The notes below the pieces were generated by a model. It did not search any database and was not told the origin of the DNA. It was given only the letters and a program-made list of their open reading frames with translations. Positions 46,820-60,298 of a stretch of 64,000 nucleotides of DNA are shown here, piece after piece. The stretch's first letter is position 1; each line of letters begins with the position of its first letter. Source of the stretch: Limnoperna fortunei (taxonomy: Eukaryota; Mollusca; Bivalvia; Mytilida; Modiolidae); NCBI GenBank assembly GCA_944474755.1, contig OX104119.1, positions 49,845,657 through 49,909,656 of the forward strand, given 5' to 3'. Both the position numbers and the translations under genes were made by a program.

Positions 46820-47540
46820 ATACTAGTCCCGCTGTGATTTAGAAAAAATCATCCAAGATCCATTTTTCTGGAATACAAAGAATATCTGTACTTTCTTCTC
46901 TGTTAGACAATATGAGCTATAGTTTCTAAAATATTTAAGTGGAAATGGGTATTACCTTAAGGTATTCCCACTGTCACTAGTATCTGAAATTTTTTTTCCA
47001 CGTTTATGGGTACAAACATTTCTGAGACAAGTGCCAGTGGGCATTCCAGATTTTCGGCTGGTAGGTCATGTGATGGCCTACTCTGTTAACCTGTGAAATT
47101 GTTTTTACATTGGCAATAAACAGTTAACATTTTCCCTCACATTCACAATATACGAATACGAAAACTTGACTTTGATTCGGTACATTTATATAATAAGTAG
47201 CGTAGGCTGCATTTTTAACCAAATACAGTTCCATGTAATCAACACACTCGTCAATAGCAGCAAGTAATGACAACAGATGTACACAATTTTGTCTATTTTA
47301 CTTATTCAGAAGTAGGCTCCTAGCGCATCTAGAACTGAATGTTTGAAATAAAATGAAAATGCTCGAGAGAATCCGAACGACCCTTGCGGAAACAAAAAAT
47401 TAAACGCTTGTATGCACTTGGATCAGTGCGTGATTTGTTTTTCAACATTCGTATTTGGTTATTTGTAGTAGTTTGTCATTATGTGTAGTAGTTTATCATT
47501 ATGTGTAATAGTTGATCATTACGCATAGTAGTTGAATTGG
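46820..47540. other. no gene recognised
   Basis: Flank of family A copy 1. Contains a palindromic stretch near 46949-46971 (GGGTATTACCTTAAGGTATT) and nothing else I can support. Confidence 0.4.
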
Positions 47541-47544
47541 GATA

Positions 47545-47800
47545 ACGAATTTACAATAAAGAATAAAGAATAAAGAATTAACAATAAAGAATATAGAACT
47601 AAGAATATAGAATTAATAATAATGAATTAAGAATGAAGAATGATGAATTAAGGATAAAGAATGATGAATGAAGGATGAAGAATAATGAATTAAGCATGAC
47701 GAATGATGAATTAAGGATATAGAATGATGAATGAAGGATGAAGACTAATGAATTAAGCATGACGAATAATGAAGAATGATGAATGAAGCATTACGAATTT
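47545..47800 (+). repeat. GAAT/GATGAAT-type purine-rich low-complexity tract
   Basis: Irregular repetition of AATAAAGAAT, AATGAATTAAG and GAATGATGAAT units over about 250 bp. The + strand is almost free of C. It lies just before the inverted-repeat element at 47950. Confidence 0.75.
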
Positions 47801-47949
47801 TGACACCGATGGCATTCCATAGATGACGAATGGCAATTTTGTTAATACTTTATTAGTGAAGAAGACGACCAGGACGAAACCATCGCGACAACTGAATCCA
47901 GCGAAACATCACACGGAGACAACATCTTCTCCGCCTCACTATCGGGAAG

Positions 47950-50635
47950 CACGAATGTCCTGAAATTTCCGGTAATGTCCTGAAATGTCCGGTAATGTCC
48001 TGAAAAATGTCATGAAACTGAGATAAATGACCATAACGTTTTTATTTCTTGATGGATTGAAACCTAATTTGGGTTAGTTTAAGCATTTATTATAGGAATA
48101 TGAAAAAAAGAAATTAAAAATAATAATTTTGTGGAAGACAAGTTTACCTGAAGGACTACCTGTCGTGTCCTGAAAATGTGACAGGGAATAAAATTAATAT
48201 CTATAACTTTTTATTTCTGAATATATTTTACTTAAATTTTGGTCAGCGCGAGATATTCATTTATATTATATGCAAGTTAAACAGAAAGTTAGAACAATTT
48301 ATAACAGCAGAGAAAAGTTGACCTGAAGGATGATCTCCTACTATGAAGAGACATGACCTGAAAGAAGGAAAATAGCTGTAACTGTTATATTTAACAATGG
48401 GTTTACCTCAAATTCGGCAAAGTATGAGGTAGAAACATATTGTATATTTCAAGTCATTGAAAATAGAAAATATTAGTTTTAAATGTTTAAAAGTTTACCC
48501 GAACGATTCACTTCGTGTATAAGACGCACGGTGTCCTGAAACTGCACATACAAGATAAATGTCTTACCTCAGTGATAAAGAATAATATATCCACACAACA
48601 AAATGATAAAATCCATAGAGGACAGTTATAGATGCATAAAGTATTGAGGACTGACCAACTATGAATTTGCTAAACTGAACTAGAATTAATAAAAATGTGA
48701 GTAATGTTTAATCAGCGTTAATCATTAATTGCAGATAATTTGATTACAATCGTTTACTTGTTTGGTTATAATTTAATTACATTTAACTAAATTTAATTGG
48801 TAGTGAACAGTTTTTAACAGTGAGAAGATATCACCAATATGTATATATGGTGTGTTCACGTTTCTCCAACATTTAATATTTCAGGTAAAAAGTATGTTGG
48901 AGAAACGTGAATAAGGTAGTAGGCGAACTTAATTAATTTTACCTGTAATTAAGACTACAGTAAAACATGTATACATGAATCTTTGGTATGTAATAAGTAA
49001 AGAATATAGAATATTGTATGTATTTATTTGAATTACAGTACAGTACAGTAACAGGCATGCCCATATAACAAATTAAACAATACAGTACAAAGTAAAATGC
49101 ATTTATTAAAGTAAAGTAAAAAATACAGAATATTTTACATATTTAATTGTAACAGACATAAAAATATATGTATTAAACAAAATAAAACATTTTATTCATT
49201 TTTTAATTTACTGGCGGAACTTGTTCGGAACGAAGTTCACTGCAAGCATTGCATTTGCCATTGTGGTTTATTTTGTAAGTCAGAAAACTGAATGATTAGC
49301 TGATACAAGTGTTCGACTTATATATGGGCCGTTTTCGGTAAACTGCTTAAAACAACATATTTGATTGCTGTAAAAACAACAAGCCCTTCCATTGTTCATT
49401 TCATGTTGGAGAAACGTGAATAAAATTTTTCAAATGTTGGAGAAACGTGAATAAACCGTATATATAACATGAATTTATATTCTTCCCATTCAAAGTTTAC
49501 CAAGTCATCTGACTGCTATACTTGAATAGTGCTACATTCAATTTTATTATTATTTAATTCTTATATAATCTATAGTGCTTAATTTTATTATTTTTCTGTA
49601 CAAAGTTTCTTTATAGTGCTGTTTTTTTCTAAGTGTCTTCAGATATGGTTTTAGGATGACCATAGACGACAGTCTCAGTAATAGGTTTTCATTCTATATT
49701 TGTTTATGAAAGTTCTATTGCAATTTTTTTCCTTGTATTTTATAAATAATTTAGTATTAAACTTGTCTGCCCAACGCCTGTCCATGCTGTCCTAATTAAT
49801 ACGTAATTACCTTGAAGTGTCAATGTTAATTACTACCTGATGTATTATTGATCCAACTAAATACTCTAATTAATGTTTTCAATGCAATTTAGAGTAAACA
49901 TCAGACATTTGTACTACTATTAATGGTTTTTAAAACTTTAATATGCAGAAAATTTGTAAGAAATTCTCATAAAACACATGTTATATTATTATTTTCAGCA
50001 ACAGTTGAGCAATATATGAAGTCAATCTGTCAAGAAAAAATGATAATTTCTGTATGTTTTCAGGACATTCTCGGGACATACACAACAAACGACATGTAGT
50101 CTTTCAGGTCAACATTTATCCTACAAAATATTTAAAAAAATATTATTTTTTTTCATATTCATATAATATATGTTTGTATTTCCAGCCAACCAATATTTGA
50201 AGACAATACATGACGAAATAAAAAAGTTTTGACCATTTATATGCGTTTTCAGGACATTTTCAAGTCACGACAGACATGCCTTCAGGTCAACTTATCTCCC
50301 ACAAAATTAATTTTTTATAAATATTTTTTTCATATTCTTATTATATATGTTTATATCTCAAACTGACCCAAATTTGGTGAAAATCCATCACGAAATAAAA
50401 AAGTTATGACCATTTGTATACGTTTTAGGACATTTTCAGGTCACGCCAGACATGCCTTCAGGTCAACTTATCTCCCACAAAAAAAAATTTTAATTTTTTT
50501 TTCCATATATTTCTATAATATATGCTTATACCTCAAACGGATCCAAATTTGGTGAAAATCCATCAAGAAATAAAAAAGTTATGACAATTTATATACCTTT
50601 TCAGGACATTCCAGGTAAGTTTCAGGACATTAGTG
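47950..50635. mobile_element. long-inverted-repeat (foldback-like) element with repeats in both arms
   Basis: The left end CACGAATGTCCTGAAATTTC and the right end, inverted, CACTAATGTCCTGAAACTTA match. Each arm (about 47950-48550 and 50040-50635) holds several diverged ~150-180-bp units in mirror order, marked by TGACCATAACGTTTTTATTT-type sequence and a CTGAAGGNNNNNCTG block. Arm units carry GTCCTGAAA repeats at their junctions. No transposase. The centre holds a separate 609-bp transposon. Confidence 0.75.
48849..49457. mobile_element. 609-bp transposon with 8-bp target duplication
   Basis: The terminal inverted repeats (left GGTGTGTTCACGTTTCTCCA, right inverted GGTTTATTCACGTTTCTCCA, about 26 bp) are flanked by GTATATAT on both sides (48841-48848 and 49458-49465). 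An extra inverted copy of TGTTGGAGAAACGTGAATAA sits 20 bp inside the left end and a direct copy just inside the right end. A GG terminus with an 8-bp duplication fits Merlin or hAT-type non-autonomous elements. No ORF. Confidence 0.85.
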
Positions 50636-50987
50636 TAACCCCTCACCATGGACTTCCTGCGTAGCGATGTTTGTGCTCACCGTGTTTGTGCACTACTATA
50701 CGTCACTCGGTGGTCGATATTTCGGGTAGCCCGAACCCGAACCCGAGACAAAATCCCCGAGACATAAATCGACTTTAATGTTTTTCCTGATTATTAGACA
50801 GAATTTTTACAAAATATTTTAAAGATATAACAAGATTATGATATTGAATTATTACGTTTCAGTCAAAGTGTAACAAAACGTATATTTATGAAAATATTGC
50901 TGTTTTGTGTTCCGTAGGTCGGTATTTCGGGTATGCCGAGATGGGAAGGGAGGTAAATCATGGCCGGTAACTTAACTAATTGAGAAC

Positions 50988-50991
50988 AGTA

Positions 50992-51067
<76 letters not shown>

Positions 51068-51075
51068 ATATTAAT
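50988..51075 (+). repeat. (AAT)n microsatellite, left arm
   Basis: About 21 perfect AAT units followed by ATT and AGT triplets. A mirror tract (AAT)n lies at 52352-52400 in the opposite arm. Confidence 0.9.
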
Positions 51076-51583
51076 AGAAGTAGTAGTAGTAGTAGTATAA
51101 TTAATATTAAAATAATATAATAAAAATTATTATTATTATGTAAAAATAAATAAATAAATAAATAAAGAACAGATGAAAGAAGAAAATCCGGTTCCTAATG
51201 CCGCTGTATCTTTTCCTCCACTTGTAAATGAGATGCAAATTGTTTAAGACCAGAGTTCGTCACAACGTGCATGCACTTGCTATTGCGACAATTGAAGAAA
51301 AGAGAATAATTCATGTTTCGGAAGCAAAGTAATTTCTCGTGTAAGGTTCGACTGCCGAGAAATATGTTATCCAACTGTACCTCAAGAAAAATGTCCGTCC
51401 ATAGGTACATATTACCACATAATTGCTGCTAAGATGAGCATCCGGCTCACGATTCTGACGTAAAACGCATTTTGAACTTGTCGCTACTTCGGAAAAATGA
51501 CAGAAAACAGGCAAACGAGAGAGGGTAGAACGCAACCTAGACAATGTGTTCCAACTCCAGACTGTCAAGAATTAATTTATATT

Positions 51584-51766
51584 TTCGAACCCAACCTGTA
51601 TAAGTGCGGATGAAATAATTCCAACTTCAATTATAAAAAAGCGAAATACCAGCAGCACCGGGTCTCCAAGAAAACAAATTAAATTTGACACACCAAAAAT
51701 CGAACTCTCAGTAATTCCAGAAGAAAGATTTTGCATTGACTTCTCGAATCTTTTTCAGATAGCTCT
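51584..51766 (+). pseudogene. eroded coding fragment in the centre of the inverted-repeat element
   Basis: One plus-strand frame reads SADEIIPTSIIKKRNTSSTG, then SPRKQIKFDTPKIELSVIP and ERFCIDFSNLFQIAL before a stop. It has the look of real protein and may be part of a lost transposase or a captured gene. No family recognised, and no start codon. Confidence 0.3.
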
Positions 51767-52346
51767 GTAAGATCTGGTGTTCCTGAAACCAGTCAATCAA
51801 TACATGTTCCGTCTGAACTTCAGCCCCGACAAACTTTAGCAACAAATCAAGAATTTCGATCCATTGAAAACCACCAAAAACTCAAAAAGTCGCAAAATGC
51901 TCCGCGCATTAGCATACAACATGGCAACCTGTTTTAACATTAAAATAAAAAAGCGACATTCTAAATTGTCGACTTCCGAATTTGTACGATGATATAGCAA
52001 GTTGCGAGACGTGTGGAGATTTTTTTCCATTTGCACTGTGTCAGCCTGCTTGAATTTTTCTTCAACAACAGTTACCCGTTTCTTTCCCCGTCAAGCATCA
52101 ACAAGTGTTAAAATATTAACATTAATTTACAAATTACACAGATCTGTTAAGGATGTATTTGTTTTAATTGTTAAGATTTAATTTTTGAAATAGTTATGAA
52201 ACCTAAACGTTGCGGTTTTTTTCTTAGATTTCTTAGCTTTTTTGATTGACAGTCGCAATGTTTAAATAAAAAAAAAACCCCACTAGCTCTGCCAACATAT
52301 GAAATGTAAAACTCAAAACAAAATATAACAATAGAAAGAATTTTAC

Positions 52347-52400
<54 letters not shown>

Positions 52401-52673
52401 CGTTTAGCAAACCATGTTTTACCGGACATGAGTTACCTCCCATCACATCTCGGCATACCCGAAATACCGACCAACGGTACAAAAAATTGCATTATTTTCA
52501 TAAATATATGTTTTATTACATTTTAAATTAAATATAATAATTCAATATCAAAAGCTTATTATATCCTTCAAATATTTTGTGAAAATATGGTGAAATAACT
52601 AAGTACTTAATTAAAGTCGATTTCTGTCTCGGGGATTTTGTCTCGGGTTCGGGTTCGGGCTACCCGAAATACC

Positions 52674-53660
52674 ATCAGTAGCTGGCAGCGGCTTAATCAC
52701 CGAATAGGCAAATCACCGGATAGGCCGATCCACTACTTCAATAGGATTTTATTGCATAGTATGAATGAAACATGGTTATCGCGCTTGTCCAACAATTCAG
52801 TAAATAATAAATGATAAGAATAAATTAATTATATACGGAAGGTAATTCAATTAGTCATTTTTCATCTTAGATTTAGAAAGGGACAGGCATCACATTTTTA
52901 ATACAAATTATTTAAATTAAAATAAAAACGTCTTTGTGCAATTTAAATTATTTAACCTCCCTTTAATTATTTAATATCGATCTATTTGACGTGTGTATCT
53001 ATTCATAACATTTGAAGACAAACATTCTGTCGAATGAATTAAATAAAATCCACGCACAGACTATAAGCATTTGTTTCGTATTCACGTTAGGGCTATAATA
53101 TTAGCGTCGCTTCTATTTTACACCAAAATGAATTGTTGTCAACGCAATAATGCCTAAATTATGCTTCAGAATTGGAATCCATATACAACCTATTATGACA
53201 ACATTTATTAATGCATTTTCGCATGACATTCGAGACGCGCACATGTTCTTCTCTAATTTTGACGTATATATCAACCGCTTGACCAGTGTGGAAAAAATAT
53301 TTCTCGTCACTAGTTGTTCTCAGCAGTTGATTGGTTAAAAATAATAACGTCACAATAAGAACTCATGACGTCATAAACGAAACACCTTCAATTTACCGCG
53401 TATTCAAGTCATGAACGTAAAATTGGGGTTGGGAGAATTTGTACTTCGTTTCGCAAATTCGCCAAGGCTCGGACTTAAAATTCTATAATTTAACTATCTC
53501 GATTGGAGAAATCCGATAATCCACTCGTACCAATGAAAGATCCTATATATCCATGCGACGGGTATTATTAAATTTATATATTTCTGCTGTATAAAAATTA
53601 TCCGGACCGCTCTGATATGATCTGAATTTTAATGGCATCACGTATGCCGCAACAATTTTT
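52674..53660. other. no gene recognised
   Basis: AT-rich flank of the satellite. Short frames on both strands at 53113-53353 overlap each other and show no family resemblance. Confidence 0.4.
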
Positions 53661-56600
53661 TTTAGGCACAGTCCGTTTCAATTCAAAGACCCTTTTGTTT
53701 AATTGAAACGGTCTGTACGTGGATTAAAGTTATTGCACAAAATGTCATGCCCGAAAGGCCTTTATGAACAGTTGTATTAAAACGGCCTTCAGGAGCGCAG
53801 ATATTATAAGACTGGAGCGCGATAATAAACATTGGTAATAAGACGGTCTGGGCGAGGATTAAATAAATCAGGCATAATTTAAGGCCTGGAATGCGCTAAT
53901 AACCTGTAGGATTCAAATGGTAGGACGTGGATTAAATTTAAATTAAATTTAAAGCCTGGAACAGGTTAATATACTCCGTAGTAAAACAGTCTGGGCGTGG
54001 ATTATATGTATATGACATAATTTTAGACCTGGGAGAGTTTAATAGTATTGAAACGGCATGGGCGTGGATTAAAGGTATCTGACATAATTTTAGGCCTTCA
54101 AGGGTTTAATATACAGTAGTATTGAAACGGCCCGGGCGTGGATTAAATATATATAAAATAATTTTAGGCCTTGAACGGGCTAATAAACAGTAGCATTGAA
54201 ACGGTCTGGGCGTGGATTAAATGTATGTAACATAATTTTAGGCCTGGAACGGGCTAATATACAGTAGTATTGAAACGGTCTGGGCGTGGATTAAATGTAT
54301 ATAACATAATTTTAGGCCTGGAACGGGCTAATATACAGTAGTATTGAAACGGTCTGGGCATGGATTTAATGTATGTAACATAATTTTAGGCCTGGAACGG
54401 GCTAATATACAGTAGTATTGAAACGGTCTGGGCATGGATTTAATGTATGTAACATAATTTTAGGCCTGGAACGGGCTAATATACAGTAGTATTGAAACGG
54501 TCTGGGCGTGGATTAAATGTATGTAACATAATTTTAGGCCTGGAACGGGCTAATATACAGTAGTATTGAAACGGTCTGGGCGTGGATTAAATGTATATAA
54601 CATAATTTTAGGCCTGGAACGGGCTAATATACAGTAGTATTGAAACGGTCTGGGCGTGGATTAAATGTATGTAACATAATTTTAGGCCTGGAACGGGCTA
54701 ATATACAGTAGTATTGAAACGGTCTGGGCGTGGATTAAATGTATGCAACATAATTTTAGGCCTGGAACGGGCTAATATACAGTAGTATTGAAACGGTCTG
54801 GGCGTGGATTAAATGTATATAACATAATTTTAGGCCTGGAACGGGCTAATATACAGTGGTATTGAAACGGTCTGGGTGTGGATTAAATGTATGTAACATA
54901 ATTTTAGGCCTGGAACGGGCTAATATACAGTAGTATTGAAACGGTCTGGGCGTGGATTAAATGTATATAACATAATTTTAGGCCTGGAACGGGCTAATAT
55001 ACAGTCGTATTGAAACGGTCTGGGCGTGGATTAAATATATGTAACATAATTTTAGGCCTTGAACGGGCTAATATGCAGTATAGTATTGAAACGGTCTGGG
55101 CGTGGATTAAATGTATATAACATAATTTTAGGTCTGGAACGGGCTAATATACAGTAGTATTGAAACGGTCTGGGCGTGGATTAAATGTATGTAACATAAT
55201 TTTAGGCCTGGAACGGGCTAATATACAGTAGTATTGAAACGGTCTGGGCGTAGATTAAATGTATGTAACATAATTTTAGGCCTGGAACGTGCTAATATAC
55301 AGTAGTATTGAAACGGTCTGGGCGTGGATTAAATGTATATAACATAATTTTAGGCCTGGAACGGGCTAATATACAGTAGTATTGAAACGGTCTGGGCGTG
55401 GATTAAATGTATATAAAATAATTTTAGGCCTTGAACGGGCTAATATACAGTAGCATTGAAACGGTCTGGGCGTGGATTAAATGTATATAACATAATTTTA
55501 GGCCTGGAACGGGCTAATATACAGTAGTATTGAAACGGTCTGGGCGTGGATTAAATATATGTAACATAATTTTAGGCCTGGAACGGGCTAATATACAGGA
55601 GTATTGAAACGGTCTGGGCGTGGATTAAATGCATATAACACAATTTTAGGCCTGGAACGGGCTAATATACAGTAGTATTGAAACGGTATGGGCGTGGATT
55701 AAATATATGTAACACAATTTTAGGCCTGGAACGGGCTAATATACAGTAATATTGAAACGGTCTGGGCGTGGATTAAATGTATATAACATAATTTTATGCC
55801 TGGAACGGGCTAATATACAGTAGTATTGAAACGGTCTGGGCGTGGATTAAATGTATATAACATAATTTTAGGCCTGGAACGGGCTAATATACAGTAGTAT
55901 TGAAACGGTCTGGGCGTGGATTAAATGTATATAGCATAATTTTAGGCCTGGAACGGGCTAATATACAGTAGTACTGAAACGGTCTGGGCGTGGATTAAAT
56001 GTATATAACATAATTTTAGGCCTGGAACGGGCTAATATACAGTAGTACTGAAACGGTCTGGGCGTGGATTAAATGTATATAACATAATTTTAGGCCTGGA
56101 ACGGGCTAATATACAGTAGTATTGAAACGGTCTGGGCGTGGATTAAAGGTATAAAACATAATTGTAGGCCTGGAACGGGCTAATATACAGTAGTATTGAA
56201 ACGGTCTGGGTGTGGATTAAATGTATATAACATAATTTTAGGCTTGGAACGGGCTAATATACAGTAGTATTGAAACGGTCTGGGCGTGGATTAAATGTAT
56301 ATAACATAATTTTAGGCCTGGAACGGGCTAATATACAGTAGTATTGAAACGGTCTGGGCGTGGATTAAATGTATATAACATAATTTTAGGCCTGGAACGG
56401 GCTAATATACAGTAGTATTGAAACGGTCTGGGCGTGGATTAAATGTATGTAACATAATTTTAGGCCTGGAACGGGCTAATATACAGTAGTATTGAAACGG
56501 TCTGGGCGTGGATTAAATGTATGCAACATAATTTTAGGCCTGGAACGGGCTAATATACAGGAGTATTGAAACGGTCTGGGCGTGGATTAAATGTATATAA

Positions 56601-58603
56601 CATAATTTTAGGCCTGGAACGGGCTAATATACAGTGGTATTGAAACGGTCTGGGTGTGGATTAAATGTATGTAACATAATTTTAGGCCTGGAACGGGCTA
56701 ATATACAGTAGTATTGAAACGGTCTGGGCGTGGATTAAATGTATATAACATAATTTTAGGCCTGGAACGGGCTAATATACAGTCGTATTGAAACGGTCTG
56801 GGCGTGGATTAAATATATGTAACATAATTTTAGGCCTTGAACGGGCTAATATACAGTAGTATTGAAACGGTCTGGGCGTGGATTAAATGTATATAACATA
56901 ATTTTAGGCCTGGAACGGGCTAATATACAGTAGTATTGAAACGGTCTGGGCGTGGATTAAATGTATATAACATAATTTTAGGCCTGGAACGGGCTAATAT
57001 ACAGTGGTATTGAAACGGTCTGGGTGTGGATTAAATGTATGTAACATAATTTTAGGCCTGGAACGGGCTAATATACAGTAGTATTGAAACGGTCTGGGCG
57101 TGGATTAAATGTATATAACATAATTTTAGGCCTGGAACGGGCTAATATACAGTCGTATTGAAACGGTCTGGGCGTGGATTAAATATATGTAACATAATTT
57201 TAGGCCTTGAACGGGCTAATATGCAGTATAGTATTGAAACGGTCTGGGCGTGGATTAAATGTATATAACATAATTTTAGGTCTGGAACGGGCTAATATAC
57301 AGTAGTATTGAAACGGTCTGGGCGTGGATTAAATGTATGTAACATAATTTTAGGCCTGGAACGGGCTAATATACAGTAGTATTGAAACGGTCTGGGCGTA
57401 GATTAAATGTATGTAACATAATTTTAGGCCTGGAACGTGCTAATATACAGTAGTATTGAAACGGTCTGGGCGTGGATTAAATGTATATAACATAATTTTA
57501 GGCCTGGAACGGGCTAATATACAGTAGTATTGAAACGGTCTGGGCGTGGATTAAATGTATGTAACATAATTTTAGGCCTGGAACGGGCTAATATACAGGA
57601 GTATTGAAACGGTCTGGGCGTGGATTAAATGTATATAACATAATTTTAGGCCTGGAACGGGCTAATATACAGTAGTATTGAAACGGTCTGGGCGTGGATT
57701 AAATATATGTAACACAATTTTAGGCCTGGAACGGGCTAATATACAGGAGTATTGAAACGGTCTGGGCGTGGATTAAATGCATATAACACAATTTTAGGCC
57801 TGGAACGGGCTAATATACAGTAGTATTGAAACGGTATGGGCGTGGATTAAATATATGTAACACAATTTTAGGCCTGGAACGGGCTAATATACAGTAATAT
57901 TGAAACGGTCTGGGCGTGGATTAAATGTATATAACATAATTTTATGCCTGGAACGGGCTAATATACAGTAGTATTGAAACGGTCTGGGCGTGGATTAAAT
58001 GTATATAACATAATTTTAGGCCTGGAACGGGCTAATATACAGTAGTATTGAAACGGTCTGGGCGTGGATTAAATGTATATAGCATAATTTTAGGCCTGGA
58101 ACGGGCTAATATACAGTAGTACTGAAACGGTCTGGGCGTGGATTAAATGTATATAACATAATTTTAGGCCTGGAACGGGCTAATATACAGTAGTACTGAA
58201 ACGGTCTGGGCGTGGATTAAATGTATATAACATAATTTTAGGCCTGGAACGGGCTAATATACAGTAGTATTGAAACGGTCTGGGCGTGGATTAAAGGTAT
58301 AAAACATAATTGTAGGCCTGGAACGGGCTAATATACAGTAGTATTGAAACGGTCTGGGTGTGGATTAAATGTATATAACATAATTTTAGGCCTGGAACGG
58401 GCTAATATACAGTAGTATTGAAACGGTCTGGGCGTGGATTAAATGTATATAACATAATTTTAGGCCTGGAACGGGCTAATATACAGTAGTATTGAAACGG
58501 TCTGGGCGTGGATTAAATGTATATAACATAATTTTAGGCCTGGAACGGGCTAATATACAGTAGTATTGAAACGGTCTGGGCGTGGATTAAATGTATGTAA
58601 CAT
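53660..58603 (+). repeat. 74-bp satellite array, about 66 monomers
   Basis: The monomer contains GGCCTGGAACGGGCTAATAT, ACAGTAGTATTGAAACGGTC, TGGGCGTGGATTAAATGTAT and ATAACATAATTTTA, with exact 74-bp spacing (for example 54241 to 54315). From about 54170 monomers differ at few positions; between 53660 and 54170 they are strongly diverged and contain indels. A segment is duplicated at a spacing of 2148 bp (29 monomers). There is no protein reading and no unique spacer, so this is a satellite rather than a gene or CRISPR array. Confidence 0.97.
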
Positions 58604-59612
58604 CCCAGCAAACAATTTTATGTCGTAGAAACGTCGTTAAAATGTATGTTTTTGGTTGCAGTAACGTTAGTATATAACGTTATTTTTACGAAAAAATGGA
58701 TGGTTTTCTTAACGTCGCCTTAACGTTTTTTGCAACCAATTTACGACGTTTAACAGACATTCACCAAACGTTACGAAAAAATCGTGACGTACACCCGACA
58801 TTTAGACTACGTATGATTTTGACGAAGATGTTCTGTAAACGTTGTCACAACATTAAAAATAATACATAACACGTTCCACAGACGTTTGTCTAACGTACTT
58901 GAAACAAGCAACTGTTGCATATATGAAAAAAATGTCTTCCTGAAAATCACTGTTCCGTTTTTTCATCGAAAGAAATATGGTCATAACCGCATCGTATTTA
59001 TTAGCCACAACAATACATCTCTGATAGCCAACGTAAAACAAATCCAAGATACCAAATGGTGAACATTTCAAGAATTCAAGGAACATATAAAAAGCTACAT
59101 ATAACTGCCTTTATGTCTCGAAAAGCTCTTCTGCAGGCTCCACAAAATACATAGTAGGGTGAAATACAAAATACGATTCAACGATGCAAATTACTTGTAT
59201 AATTAAAATAGAAAAATAAATTAGTTTCCTATTTTTTATTGTTTAAATATTACAAGACAAAACAGTTAATTAAGCCTCAAACACACAGTTGTACAAGAGG
59301 ACACAAAGAAAATATAAACAGTAGTTGGTTTAAGACATTAATAGATACAGACACAAATACAGCTCACACAAAGGCAATACATATTAAAACATATGTTCAA
59401 CAATTACTTACAGTCAATACACAAAGCAAATAAATAACAATAAGTGTTGTAGAGAGAGCAAAAAATACAAAAGCAGTTTATTCACAACACAGATCTATAT
59501 AACATCTGATCTTAGGATTTTGTAATATACAATCAATACATTAACTTTTTAAACGTTTTTGCAGAGTTCTGCAATACAGTTACAACTGGTTGCTGTCTGG
59601 ATTCTGGCACCT

Positions 59613-59615
59613 AAA

Positions 59616-59708
<93 letters not shown>
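59613..59708 (+). repeat. (AAAT)n microsatellite, about 23 units
   Basis: Long, nearly perfect AAAT tract within family A copy 2, at the site of the shorter tract 35297-35355 in copy 1. Confidence 0.95.
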
Positions 59709-60298
59709 AATGTCTTGCATCTTCCCATATTTTTCATAAGAATTAGAGATATATAATTTCTTTATCTGATAGACTCTTTTTAACCATCTATTACATTATT
59801 ATTTTTTTATTGAGTACATTAAGCATTCTTTATACGACACGGTAGCAGTGGTCAAGTTTGAAGTGTGTGTAAAGCTCTACAAAAAATGTTTAAAATATAT
59901 TATAATTTTATGAATTTGGTCCCAGGATAAAAGTTTTTATATCAGTGTGTCTCTGTACGCTAATATTTTGAAACGAGGGCGTCGGTTATGGTAGTTAGTC
60001 ATCTTCTATTGACCCACGTGTCTGTTAACGCTGCGGTCGCGGGATCGCGCCTTACGACGGGCAGGGTGTGCTCGAATACAAAACTTAATTGACAAGGATT
60101 GAGGGTTGTTCGGGCTTTTTACCGGGTATTCCTCCCGCAAAAAAACCTGGACGTCATGATACAGCTAAAAAATTGCTGAAAGTTGCGTCAACCACAATTT
60201 ATATAAAAACTAACATAAATCTGAAAATGTTTGAGACAGTCTATGTTCTGAATACAGTATTTTTTGGTTTTCCCTAAGTTAGCAATTATTAAACTTAC

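Larger units (their letters stand above)
50712..52673. mobile_element. ~2-kb element with ~300-bp inverted arms (TTCGGGTAGCCCG family)
   Basis: The left arm 50712-51060 and right arm 52340-52673 mirror each other: TATTTCGGGTAGCCCGAACC, CGAGACAAAATCCCCGAGAC, AAATCGACTTTAAT and an inner TCGGTATTTCGGGTATGCCG. Both arms then run into (AAT)n or ATTATT microsatellite. The ~1.2-kb middle includes a coding-looking stretch. No target duplication found. Confidence 0.75.

Noticed and set aside
53113..53353. Overlapping short frames on both strands as a small gene
   Set aside because: Three mutually overlapping frames with no motif, start context or splice support.
53660..58603. CRISPR-like appearance of regularly spaced repeats
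   Set aside because: The full 74-bp unit is repeated with no unique spacers, and the context is eukaryotic; it is a satellite.
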